Shown here: positions 26,085 through 34,439 of the stretch, piece by piece
How positions within the stretch are numbered: position 1 is the first letter of the stretch
Layout: every line of letters starts with the position of its first letter
Assembly: GCA_964611335.1 (NCBI GenBank)
Contig: CAZSXR010000001.1
Location: forward strand, 124,001 to 188,000
Source: BOG-1112 sp964611335
Lineage (GTDB): Bacteria > Bdellovibrionota_B > Oligoflexia > Oligoflexales > Bog-1112
DNA: 64,000 bases
Reading direction: 5' to 3'
Notes under the pieces: generated by a model
Databases searched by the model: none
What the model saw: only the letters and a program-made list of their open reading frames with translations
Told to the model about the DNA's origin: nothing
Program-made: the position numbers and the translations under genes

Positions 26085-27698
26085 TCCGGCGCCTGGACGT
26101 CCTGCTCCTGCTGCAGCTTTTTCTTCTACTTTCTCAGCAACCATTGCTTCCGTTGTAAGAAGAAGTCCTGCTACAGATGCAGCGTTAACGAGAGCTGTTT
26201 TTGTAACCTTAGTTGGATCGATAACACCAGCTTGGTAAAGATCTTCGTAGGTTTCTGTAAGAGCGTTGAAACCATATCCATCTTTGCCAACGCGTACTTT
26301 ATCGACAACCACTGCAGGTTCAACACCAGCGTTAGAAGCGATTTGACGAAGTGGCTCTTCAATCGCTCTGCGAACGATTGCGATACCGAAGTTTTCTGCT
26401 TCGCTTTTTGATTTCAAATTGTCGAGTACATGCTGAACGCGGATAAGAGCTACACCACCACCACATACGATACCGTCTTCAACAGCAGCGCGTGTAGAAT
26501 GCAATGCGTCTTCAACGCGTGCTTTCTTTTCTTTCATTTCAGTTTCTGTTGCTGCACCTACTTTGATAACTGCAACACCACCGACGAGTTTAGCAAGACG
26601 TTCTTGCAATTTTTCGCGATCGTAATCTGAAGTTGTTCCTTCGATCTCGTTGCGAATTTGCTTAACGCGTGCTTCGATCTCACCTTTTTTGCCTTTTCCA
26701 TCAACGATCGTTGTGTTGTCTTTGGAAATGCTGATGCGTTTTGCTTGTCCCAAACCATCCAAGGTCATCGTTTCAAGCTTATGTCCAAGATCTTCAGAGA
26801 TAACGCGTCCACCTGTTAGGATCGCAATATCTTCCATCATCGCTTTGCGACGATCACCGAAGCCTGGAGCTTTCACTGCAACGCAACGGAGTGTGCCACG
26901 AAGACGGTTAACAACCAAAGTTGCAAGTGCTTCACCATCGATATCTTCTGCAATCACTACGAATGGACGACCAGATTGCGCTATCTTTTCCAAGATAGGA
27001 ACCATGTCTTTCATGTTTGAAATTTTCTTCTCGTGAAGAAGAATGTAAGCATCTTCAAGAACGCATTCCATACGCTCTGAATCTGTTACGAAGTAAGGAG
27101 AAAGGTATCCGCGATCGAATTGCATACCTTCTACAACATCCAAAGATGTTTCCATACCCTTAGCTTCTTCCACAGTGATCACACCGTCGCGACCAACTTT
27201 ATCCATCGCAGCTGCTAGGATTTCACCAATTTCTGTATCGTTATTTGCAGAAATTGCACCAACCTGTGCAACTTCTGTTCGGCCTTTGATAGGACGAGAA
27301 ATTGTATCGAGACCTTTCACGATCTCTTTTACTGCGAGGTCAATACCTCTTTTGAGTTCCATTGGGTTGTGATTTGCAGCTACCAATTTTGCACCTTCAC
27401 GGTAGATCGCTTGTGCAAGAACGGTCGCTGTGGTTGTACCATCACCAGCGATGTCGGAAGTCTTAGAAGCAACTTCTTTCACCATCTGTGCGCCCATGTT
27501 TTCGAACTTGTCTTCCAATTCGACTTCTTTTGCAACACTCACACCGTCTTTGGTGATCGTTGGAGAACCAAAAGAACGTTCGATAACAACGTTACGACCT
27601 TTAGGTCCTAGTGTTACCTTTACTGTATCTGCAAGAACGTTGATGCCTCGTAAAATTTTTCTACGGGACTCTTCACCAAAATTAATAACTTTAGCCAT
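26034..27698 (-). CDS. groEL: 60-kDa chaperonin GroEL
   Basis: A 554-aa chaperonin that folds proteins with GroES in the cytoplasm. Standard landmarks are KVTLGPKGRNVVIERSFG near the start, the GDGTTTATVLAQAI nucleotide-binding segment near residue 86, and the GGMGGMGGMGMDGMM tail. It is slightly longer than the common 545 aa. The 3' end serves as attachment site for the integrative element. The gene lies behind groES in a leftward operon with a short spacer. Confidence 0.98.
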   Translation of the reverse strand: MAKVINFGEESRRKILRGINVLADTVKVTLGPKGRNVVIERSFGSPTITKDGVSVAKEVELEDKFENMGAQMVKEVASKTSDIAGDGTTTATVLAQAIYREGAKLVAANHNPMELKRGIDLAVKEIVKGLDTISRPIKGRTEVAQVGAISANNDTEIGEILAAAMDKVGRDGVITVEEAKGMETSLDVVEGMQFDRGYLSPYFVTDSERMECVLEDAYILLHEKKISNMKDMVPILEKIAQSGRPFVVIAEDIDGEALATLVVNRLRGTLRCVAVKAPGFGDRRKAMMEDIAILTGGRVISEDLGHKLETMTLDGLGQAKRISISKDNTTIVDGKGKKGEIEARVKQIRNEIEGTTSDYDREKLQERLAKLVGGVAVIKVGAATETEMKEKKARVEDALHSTRAAVEDGIVCGGGVALIRVQHVLDNLKSKSEAENFGIAIVRRAIEEPLRQIASNAGVEPAVVVDKVRVGKDGYGFNALTETYEDLYQAGVIDPTKVTKTALVNAASVAGLLLTTEAMVAEKVEEKAAAGAGRPGAGMGGMGGMGGMGMDGMM

Positions 27699-27725
27699 GA
27701 TATATTCCTTTATTTAAAATTAAGT

Positions 27726-28016
27726 TTAGCGTTCGATAATTCCAAGAAGATCATCTTCTCTCATAACGATGTGCTCTGTTCCGTCGATCTTAATTTCACT
27801 TCCTGAGTAACGACCAAAAAGTACAGTCTCACCAACCTTCACTTCTGGTTTCACAAGATTGCCGTCATCATGTCTCTTGCCTTGGCCAACTGCGATCACA
27901 AGGCCTTCCATCGGCTTTTCTTTTGCATTGTCAGGGATATAAATACCGCCAGCTGTTTTTTCTTCAGACTGGATGCGCTTGACCAAAATACGGTCCTGCA
28001 AAGGTCTAAACTTCAT
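27726..28016 (-). CDS. groES: 10-kDa co-chaperonin GroES
   Basis: A 96-aa co-chaperonin lid. It has the typical start MKFRPLQDRILVKR, the mobile loop around EEKTAGGIYIPDNAKEKP and the C-terminal EHIVMREDDLLGII. AAGGAG precedes the ATG. It is the first gene of the groESL operon; a CIRCE element was looked for upstream and not seen. Confidence 0.98.
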   Translation of the reverse strand: MKFRPLQDRILVKRIQSEEKTAGGIYIPDNAKEKPMEGLVIAVGQGKRHDDGNLVKPEVKVGETVLFGRYSGSEIKIDGTEHIVMREDDLLGIIER

Positions 28017-28121
28017 AAAAACTCCTTAAAATACAGTGAGTTAAATTTTTTCTGCGAGACCCAACCTCGGAAGTTGGTTCGCCGAATGATTGCGGATTGC
28101 GGTTTGCAACTTGCAGGATCA

Positions 28122-28149
28122 AACGTAGGACCAAACCATTTAATGTCAA
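28122..28149 (-). promoter_or_regulatory. groES: Candidate groESL promoter
   Basis: On the minus strand TTGACA (28149-28144) and TACGTT (28127-28122) are separated by 16 bp, about 105 bp upstream of the groES start. The -35 is perfect and the -10 is weak. No CIRCE repeat is present. Confidence 0.4.
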
Positions 28150-28194
28150 GAGAGGTGGATGAAATTAAAAGAAGAAATTTGGCGATATTTGGAG

Positions 28195-28236
28195 CTTTCA
28201 GAAAACCCCTGTTAACTTTCAGAAAACCCCTGTTAA
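28195..28236. repeat. Two tandem 21-bp repeats
   Basis: The unit CTTTCAGAAAACCCCTGTTA plus A is present twice, head to tail and without mismatch, between the groES promoter and the 5'-nucleotidase gene. It could be an operator for either gene or a recent slippage duplication. Confidence 0.8.
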
Positions 28237-28281
28237 GATGAATTCAAGATTTTCAAAATAATAAAAAAAAGTGGGGGAGAT

Positions 28282-30342
28282 ATGCAATTTTCTTTTAAAA
28301 TGCTCGTTTTTTACAGTCTTTTTTCATTGCAAGCATTCGCAACAAATACTTACAAGGAAGAGACATCTTCAGGCAATCTCACTCAGAATGAAATCGAAAG
28401 AGGTAAAGCCAGACCCGCGCGGTCTAATAAGAATGTACGTATTCGCATCATTCATACCAATGACATACATTCTTCGACAGACATACTACCTAAACTCAGC
28501 GCATTTATAGAGAGACAAAAAAGCATAGCTATTCAAGAGGGTATTTTTCCCATTGTCGATGATGCCGGAGATTTTTTTTCCGGTAGTATCCTGCACACTC
28601 TGGCTCCGAGACATAGATCTGATGGAGAAATCCTCAACCCTGAGTTGGAATTTCTGAGACGTCATGGATTCACAAGCATACTTGGCAATCATGAGTGGGA
28701 TGCAACACAGGAAGGTCTTGCTGTTATGTTTAGCAAACTTAAGGGTGAAAGATCTTTTCCGGGAGGTGTGCTTGCAAGCAATATGATTTTAGAAAATCCT
28801 CAAAAGGGTGAAAACAATGCTCTCGCTCCCTATTTTTTTCACGGGATTATGCTTCTGGATTCAGAATACAAAGTTGTAAAAGCCTATTCCCTTAATAATG
28901 ACAACACTAAAATTCAAGAGTTAAACAGTGAGCTACCTCAACACCCACTCACAAGCGCAGTGATTCGAACGTACAAAGTTGCAAACCAAGAGTTCAAAGT
29001 AGGATTTATAGGAGTGATGGGTGATAACGCTGTCACAGGAAGTGTGATTACGAGAAAGGGAAGTGGTGTATCGTTCAAAAAATATGAAAGCAATTATGTC
29101 GGTAGACTTGTTATACACCTCCGAAATTTAGGTGCGGAACTTGTCATTGCAGATATACATGGAGGAGCGGAGCCACCTGGTGTGGAAGGAGATCAGGAAG
29201 ACAAAATACTAGGAACAAAAATTCCTGGTATAGATGTCGTCAGTGCAGGTCATACACATTATGGTTATGTTGCAAAAGCATCGGAAGCTCCTCTTATTCG
29301 TTATCAAAGTCCAGCTTTTGGTCAAGCTGTTGTGACAGATCTCAGTTATGATGCTAAACAGGGTTCTGTTCGTACTTTAAAATTGGAAAATTCAAAAATT
29401 ATTTATAAAACGGAATTAGAAAATCTCTGGGATCATTCTGATGATAGCTATCGCGGCCTTGCAAAAATAACGAGTGAAGAGATTCAGCATTATAAAAATG
29501 AATTTGATGAGATTATTAAAGACGATCCTCGTTATTCTTTAGAATCTTCGCTTCCTATTAAACACAGTCATGATCTTATTAACCTTCCTGAAGGAAGCAT
29601 AGCTGCTACAGAATTGGGAGACTTCAGTACTTATAAAACTCGTGAGCCTTTGGGTAAATTTGTTATGACTGCTGTACGAGAAGAACTGAATGAGGCTCTT
29701 CTTTTAGAAAAAAAACATCCCGTCGAAATTATGATGACAGGTATTGAACTTATTCGTATTCCTTTTTTCGTTGGTGGCCCTACGATTTTCGAAGATATCT
29801 TTGCCATGAATTCACGCGGAGTTATGAAATCTCCAGTAGGAACTTTGATACCTGACGGTGGTAGAATTTCCGTAATGCGCATGTCTAAGAAAGATTTGTA
29901 TAGATTGGTCGGCTTATTCGAATTCTATTCTCGAAAATATACAGCAGAAGCAACGATGTCTTATTCAGAAGGTTTGGAATTTACCTACTTGCCCAATAGT
30001 ATCCCGATCTTTTTCAATTTGAAGGATTTTAAATTGAACGCTCGGAAATATAAGGATCTTCCTGAAATTTTACATGTAGCGATTTCGTCTTTCATAGCGC
30101 AGAATATAAGAGAAAAGGCTGGGGGATTAGTAGATTTCTCCCTCATACATCAGATTGATCCGCAAGATCATGTGCTAACTACGGATGTTTTGCTTGCAAG
30201 ATATCTGCATAAGAATAGATCTTTAATAGAAAGATTGGGAGTTGCAGGATCTGCATCTGAAAGAGCAAAGGTTTTAGCAGAGCAGAAAAAGCGTTGGAGA
30301 AAAGATAAGAGAGCTATGATTTTTTCAAATTCACTTCGGTGA
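28282..30342 (+). CDS. Exported 5'-nucleotidase/metallophosphoesterase
   Basis: A 686-aa protein with a signal peptide (FSFKMLVFYSLFSLQAFA). The metallophosphoesterase motifs appear in order: IIHTNDIHSS, DAGDFFSGS, LGNHEWD, IADIHGG and SAGHTHYG. The C-terminal half resembles the substrate-binding domain of UshA-type 5'-nucleotidases but is divergent. It should remove phosphate from nucleotides in the periplasm or outside the cell. GGGGGAG precedes the ATG. The next gene, convergent, is an exported nucleoside diphosphate kinase, so two nucleotide enzymes are placed outside the cytoplasm. Confidence 0.85.
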   Translation: MQFSFKMLVFYSLFSLQAFATNTYKEETSSGNLTQNEIERGKARPARSNKNVRIRIIHTNDIHSSTDILPKLSAFIERQKSIAIQEGIFPIVDDAGDFFSGSILHTLAPRHRSDGEILNPELEFLRRHGFTSILGNHEWDATQEGLAVMFSKLKGERSFPGGVLASNMILENPQKGENNALAPYFFHGIMLLDSEYKVVKAYSLNNDNTKIQELNSELPQHPLTSAVIRTYKVANQEFKVGFIGVMGDNAVTGSVITRKGSGVSFKKYESNYVGRLVIHLRNLGAELVIADIHGGAEPPGVEGDQEDKILGTKIPGIDVVSAGHTHYGYVAKASEAPLIRYQSPAFGQAVVTDLSYDAKQGSVRTLKLENSKIIYKTELENLWDHSDDSYRGLAKITSEEIQHYKNEFDEIIKDDPRYSLESSLPIKHSHDLINLPEGSIAATELGDFSTYKTREPLGKFVMTAVREELNEALLLEKKHPVEIMMTGIELIRIPFFVGGPTIFEDIFAMNSRGVMKSPVGTLIPDGGRISVMRMSKKDLYRLVGLFEFYSRKYTAEATMSYSEGLEFTYLPNSIPIFFNLKDFKLNARKYKDLPEILHVAISSFIAQNIREKAGGLVDFSLIHQIDPQDHVLTTDVLLARYLHKNRSLIERLGVAGSASERAKVLAEQKKRWRKDKRAMIFSNSLR

Positions 30343-30423
30343 TGTTTGTTTTTCTTGTAGTCTGTGACTGAGATGTTTTTTGGGATGCACTTTTATCGAG
30401 AAGAAATTTCTGTCAACAAAAGG

Positions 30424-30903
30424 TTAGAAAACTTCTTCCTTTGTAAAGAAAAATGCAATTTCTGTTTTTGCAGTTTCGGGCGCATCCGAACCATGAACCG
30501 TATTTATACTTTTAGATTTTGCAAACCTCTGTCTTAGGCTTCCTTTTACAGCAATTTGGGGATCAGTAGCTCCCATAAGCTCGCGATTTTTTGCAATGGC
30601 ATTTTTCCCTTCCAAAACCATGACGACGACAGGTCCTGAACTCATATATTCCGTAAGATGTGCATAAAACGGTTTTCCTTTGTGCACTGCATAAAATGCA
30701 CCAGCACGTTTTTTAGACAGTTTTAGCATTTTTATGGCTGCGACATGGAGATCATTTTTTTCAAAATGTGCGATGATTTCACCGATGTGATGCCCTGCAA
30801 CCCCGTCGGGTTTTATGATGGAAAGTGTGCGTTGTGTTTTGAGCTCTTCCGCAGAGGAAATATAAGGAATGCTAAGGCAAATTAGAGTTAAGAAAGTTTT
30901 CAA
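30424..30903 (-). CDS. Nucleoside diphosphate kinase with a signal peptide
   Basis: A 159-aa NDK, normally a cytosolic enzyme of about 140 aa. Residues 25-159 carry the whole fold: RTLSIIKPDGVAGHHIGEI, the Kpn-loop region, and the catalytic H137 in NTVHGSDA. The extra N-terminus MKTFLTLICLSIPYISSAEE is a typical Sec signal with an A-x-A-like cleavage site. The start is TTG at 30903 with AGGAG seven bases upstream, and no other start codon exists before the NDK core. The enzyme therefore is probably exported. It faces the exported 5'-nucleotidase gene. Confidence 0.85.
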   Translation of the reverse strand: MKTFLTLICLSIPYISSAEELKTQRTLSIIKPDGVAGHHIGEIIAHFEKNDLHVAAIKMLKLSKKRAGAFYAVHKGKPFYAHLTEYMSSGPVVVMVLEGKNAIAKNRELMGATDPQIAVKGSLRQRFAKSKSINTVHGSDAPETAKTEIAFFFTKEEVF

Positions 30904-31045
30904 TACAAAGCTCCTATGAAAGTACGTATCTGATCAAACAAGTAGCAGCATAAAAGGATTTTCAAAAATGCTGCAATAGGAATTAGCTTGACGCGGTCTT
31001 CTTAAGATTTTATCAGGACTTCTTTATTTTTCAGAAAGGATTTTT

Positions 31046-31525
31046 ATGAAGTCATGGGTTTTGGTTCTGATGATTCCACTGTTGAGTAGTACGAGTTTAA
31101 CAACTGCCTCTTTTGCGCACAGTGAGGCTGTTCATACAGCAGAAAAGTTTGTAGAAGGTCACCGAGGATATACTCCTTCCATAACATATGTTAACGAATT
31201 TGTTGCTAAGATTTTAGGCACCGACAAAGGGAAAGTTCAAGACTGGCTCACTCCTATAGCTTTACTAGAAGTGCAGAATCTTGTTTATCAATTGATACTT
31301 TCTCAAATTAAACCAACTGCAGAGCAAAGAGATGCCGTTGTAAAATTATTTCTTTTCCATCGCATGGCGTTTTTACTTGCCGGAGGTGTGAGTGCGGTTG
31401 GAACTTTCCTGCAAACTGAAAATGTTATGAAGATTGTGAGTTTTTCAACGAGTGCCTTCGCTTATTGGAAGTACCACAATTGGCGAAAAACTTGGGGCAA
31501 TGCACAGATGCTTCCTACAAATTGA
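31046..31525 (+). CDS. Exported protein of unknown function
   Basis: No family is recognised. The 159 aa begin with a signal peptide (VLVLMIPLLSSTSLTTASFA) and contain a hydrophobic stretch MAFLLAGGVSAVGTFL near residue 112 that may be a membrane helix or a buried helix. A second moderately hydrophobic segment follows. It is the first of three consecutive short exported genes of the same direction. Confidence 0.55.
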   Translation: MKSWVLVLMIPLLSSTSLTTASFAHSEAVHTAEKFVEGHRGYTPSITYVNEFVAKILGTDKGKVQDWLTPIALLEVQNLVYQLILSQIKPTAEQRDAVVKLFLFHRMAFLLAGGVSAVGTFLQTENVMKIVSFSTSAFAYWKYHNWRKTWGNAQMLPTN

Positions 31526-31603
31526 TTTTATTGACTATTTCTTAGAAAATTCTCATCTTCGTTATGCTTAGCTTGCCGAATCTAACGTCATGGGAGTTTT
31601 TAT

Positions 31604-32083
31604 ATGAGAACATTAATTTTATCGACCTTGATTTGTAGCTATTCGCTGAGTGTTCATGCGGAGCATAAGTGTGCGGATCGTTTTGATAAAAAAATTGTAA
31701 AGGAAGAAAATGCAGCGTTAAAGTCAGGACTTGCGACAGTATTACTCATTCCTACAGTGATCCCCTCTATTGGTGCTGCTATTTATTCAGGCAAAAATGC
31801 TTGGGATTCTCATGTACATTCTAAAGCTTCAGGGCTTCTAAAAGCGGCCACAGTTTATAACTTTCAGATAAATCTGAGAATGACTCCTGACGTAAAACTT
31901 GAACGCTTGCTTAGGAATTTTCATAAAACTCATAAGTTTAACTTCAAGTTTGAAACAATGGTTAGAATTCTTGATGATATCAATGATAACGCTGAGAATT
32001 GTCCTCGTAGTTATGAGCATATTCCGGAATTGGTTCGTAAGCTGTATAGGGATGAGATACCATATTCTCGCTCTTCTTTATAA
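31604..32083 (+). CDS. Exported protein of unknown function
   Basis: No family is recognised. The 159 aa have a signal peptide ending SVHAEHK, a hydrophobic segment GLATVLLIPTVIPSIGAAIY near residue 42-61, and a helical C-terminal half with two Cys. It is preceded by GGGAG and follows the previous exported gene by 78 bp. Confidence 0.55.
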   Translation: MRTLILSTLICSYSLSVHAEHKCADRFDKKIVKEENAALKSGLATVLLIPTVIPSIGAAIYSGKNAWDSHVHSKASGLLKAATVYNFQINLRMTPDVKLERLLRNFHKTHKFNFKFETMVRILDDINDNAENCPRSYEHIPELVRKLYRDEIPYSRSSL

Positions 32084-32211
32084 TTTCAACAAAAAAACTG
32101 CCTAGTGAAATTTGTAAAGATTAGTACTTCAAGTAATGAAGTACTTGAGGGCCCTGTAATTTTTTGCTAATACCAGATTCTTAAATACCCATACATTTTA
32201 AGGACAGTCCT

Positions 32212-32904
32212 ATGTTTAAAAAGATCTTCTTATTCGTATTGTTTTGTCTGCTCAATCTTCAGCTCACTTGTTTTGCATCAGCTGAAGATGAGGAAGCACA
32301 AGCAAGACATCTCCTAACAAATGTAGATTCAAACTACTGTTTTGAATTTGCTCTCAGTCATCTTTTGGAATCCAATGTGAATGTATATACTCATGTCATT
32401 GACTTCATTACATCACATGAACCTGTAAATTACGGCGATCTCGAACCCCTTTTGCGTAGAGAGTTTGGACGTATGAGGCTGAGAAATTATGATGATGGAA
32501 CACAGATCACTGCTGTTATTATTGTGAGAGGAGCTGATGCAGTAAGACCAATACGCCGTGAAAATGCAGCATATTTATATAGCATTGAAATCTTTGCAAA
32601 TGAGGGAAGATCCGCTTTCTTAGAAATTTCCTTTTTCCAGGATATATATTTCGGCAGCCCACCGTATAGATATTTATATCTTGATCCTAATGCTGTTGTG
32701 CAAGTTGATTCAACATCATCAAGTGATGACTGGATAAGTGAATCTGAAACGGAAGAAGATGAAAAAGATGAAGTCTCAAGTATTGACTTAAATTCTGATG
32801 GCGAAAATTGTTTAAATCAAATGGCGTCGGCTCCTATTTTGAGCGATATTTCCATCCAAAGAAGAATGATATTTGATCGTCTCTTCGAATTATCTTCATT
32901 ATGA
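32212..32904 (+). CDS. Exported acidic protein of unknown function
   Basis: The 230-aa product has a signal peptide (FLFVLFCLLNLQLTCFA), a compact middle part and an acidic Ser/Asp/Glu stretch (SSSDDWISESETEEDEKDE, about residues 168-186). The acidic linker resembles that of the exported protein at 12613-13185. No known domain is recognised. It ends 1 bp before the end of the convergent TPR gene. Confidence 0.55.
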   Translation: MFKKIFLFVLFCLLNLQLTCFASAEDEEAQARHLLTNVDSNYCFEFALSHLLESNVNVYTHVIDFITSHEPVNYGDLEPLLRREFGRMRLRNYDDGTQITAVIIVRGADAVRPIRRENAAYLYSIEIFANEGRSAFLEISFFQDIYFGSPPYRYLYLDPNAVVQVDSTSSSDDWISESETEEDEKDEVSSIDLNSDGENCLNQMASAPILSDISIQRRMIFDRLFELSSL

Positions 32905-32905
32905 G

Positions 32906-33697
32906 TCAAGAGAAAATTTTCGGCTTCGTACTCAATTGTACGTTGTCTAAAACTTCATACAGGGGTGCATGAAAGGCTCGAGTAATTTCGCGTACAAGAA
33001 AGCTCGGAGCACGGACTACGGAATCTCCTCCGATATTGATGAGTACAGGAGCGGTTTCAGAGTTCTTCGAAATTAAGAGCACAAATAGAGAACTCCCGCG
33101 GGGTGAGTGACGACGTGCAAGGTAGAAATTCGCAATTTCATCCCACTTTAAGGTTACTTCTTTGGTTCGTGTCCGCAAATGAATGGCATCTTTTTCAATA
33201 GTAATATCTCGGAGAGCTTTGAAATAAACATAAAGAATAAAAATCCAGGGAAGAATCACAAACAAAATAAAAAACAAATATGCTAATTCAGGTTTTGCAA
33301 GTTCTTTGTAATGGTGAGAGAAATTTGTAATGCTTAGAAATACTGCACAACCCATAACTCCAAAAAAAGAAGATGTGACGATGGAACGAGGGTTTGCTAG
33401 AAATCGTAATCCACCTGAAGGGAGTCTATCGGAAAAGTATTCATGCTCTCTTTGTTCCATGATAGTACGTTGGGAATATTCTGCGGCATCTGGATCATCA
33501 GGGTCTATACTTAAAACTTTTTTCCACATTTGAGCTTCGTCGTAGAACTTTCCTTCTTCATAGAAAAGTTGGGCTTTCATCTTGAGCGCGCCGGTATTTT
33601 GCGGGCCTAAGCTTAGAAGGTCCTCCAATGCTATATAAGCTTCCGAGAACTTTCCCTCGTCTATCTGTTTTTGAATGTTTTCTAAACGCATCACCAT
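32906..33697 (-). CDS. TPR protein with two membrane helices
   Basis: A 263-aa protein. The first 70 residues form two TPR units (KFSEAYIALEDLLSLGPQNTGAL, EAQMWKKVLSIDPDDPDAAEY). A membrane part has two helices (SFFGVMGCAVFLSITNF and LAYLFFILFVILPWIFILYVYF). The rest resembles a PH-like domain (ITIEKDAIHLRTRTKEVTLKWDEI). The topology suggests an inner-membrane protein with cytoplasmic TPR. The partner is unknown. ATG at 33697 is used; another in-frame ATG is two codons further. Confidence 0.65.
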   Translation of the reverse strand: MVMRLENIQKQIDEGKFSEAYIALEDLLSLGPQNTGALKMKAQLFYEEGKFYDEAQMWKKVLSIDPDDPDAAEYSQRTIMEQREHEYFSDRLPSGGLRFLANPRSIVTSSFFGVMGCAVFLSITNFSHHYKELAKPELAYLFFILFVILPWIFILYVYFKALRDITIEKDAIHLRTRTKEVTLKWDEIANFYLARRHSPRGSSLFVLLISKNSETAPVLINIGGDSVVRAPSFLVREITRAFHAPLYEVLDNVQLSTKPKIFS

Positions 33698-33878
33698 GGG
33701 GACCTTATCGGAGACAAATGGAAAATATTAAGGTGGGAGATTGGGTTGTCGTCATCCTCCTCTGGTTACGACGGACAAGTTCGCTTTATGGAGAAAAGCA
33801 TTTTAGAGATGTCATTGGATCCCACGAACTTTTTTCCCTAAATTGCGTTCCGTTAACAATTCATTTTTAGGAGTTTTT

Positions 33879-34439
33879 ATGAGAGTTTTTGGTGTGTATG
33901 CAATCGTAGTTTCAACAGCAATGTCTTTATCTTCCCTTTATGCAAATGACTTGCCAAGGGATCTAGAAGATTTGAGTCAACGTTGGTCTTCCGTTGAAAA
34001 AGTCGATGATTCCGAATTTTTAATGGGTATGGAGGTTGTTGGGATAGAGGGGGAGGCAGATTTCTTTAAAATCATTCAAAATGATTTTGTAAGAACGAAA
34101 ATGGGGAGTAAAAAAATAGAAGAATTTCATTTTCTAAAAATCAAAGAGAATTCACGGAATTTTGTACTTGCGAAGCTATTTCCCAAAGATGTTACAGATC
34201 TTGCTTTCTGTGAGCATTTTCCAGATCCCAAAATTAAAGATGAGAAAAAGCTAGCAGAAACTCGCTTTCGCAATTGCAAGATCAAAGTGAAAGAGATGTT
34301 GGGAGGTATTTTACATTCAGATCCTGAACTTATTTTTGGAGAAGCTTTTTTTGCGGATGGGTCTTCAGATCTTCTGTTCTACGTTCCTTCTATGCTGAAC
34401 TCAGAAAGTTTTTTAAAATTTGAGTTCAAACGCCATTAG
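33879..34439 (+). CDS. Exported protein of unknown function
   Basis: The product is 186 aa with a signal peptide (MRVFGVYAIVVSTAMSLSSLYA). The mature part is charged and has a Cys pair (FCEHF...RNCKI). No family is recognised. The ATG at 33879 has AGGAG six bases upstream; an upstream in-frame TTG would place the signal peptide internally and is rejected. Its stop codon overlaps the stop codon of the convergent transketolase gene. Confidence 0.6.
   Translation: MRVFGVYAIVVSTAMSLSSLYANDLPRDLEDLSQRWSSVEKVDDSEFLMGMEVVGIEGEADFFKIIQNDFVRTKMGSKKIEEFHFLKIKENSRNFVLAKLFPKDVTDLAFCEHFPDPKIKDEKKLAETRFRNCKIKVKEMLGGILHSDPELIFGEAFFADGSSDLLFYVPSMLNSESFLKFEFKRH

Noticed and set aside
28017..28281. CIRCE operator for groESL
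   Set aside because: No TTAGCACTC inverted repeat is present.
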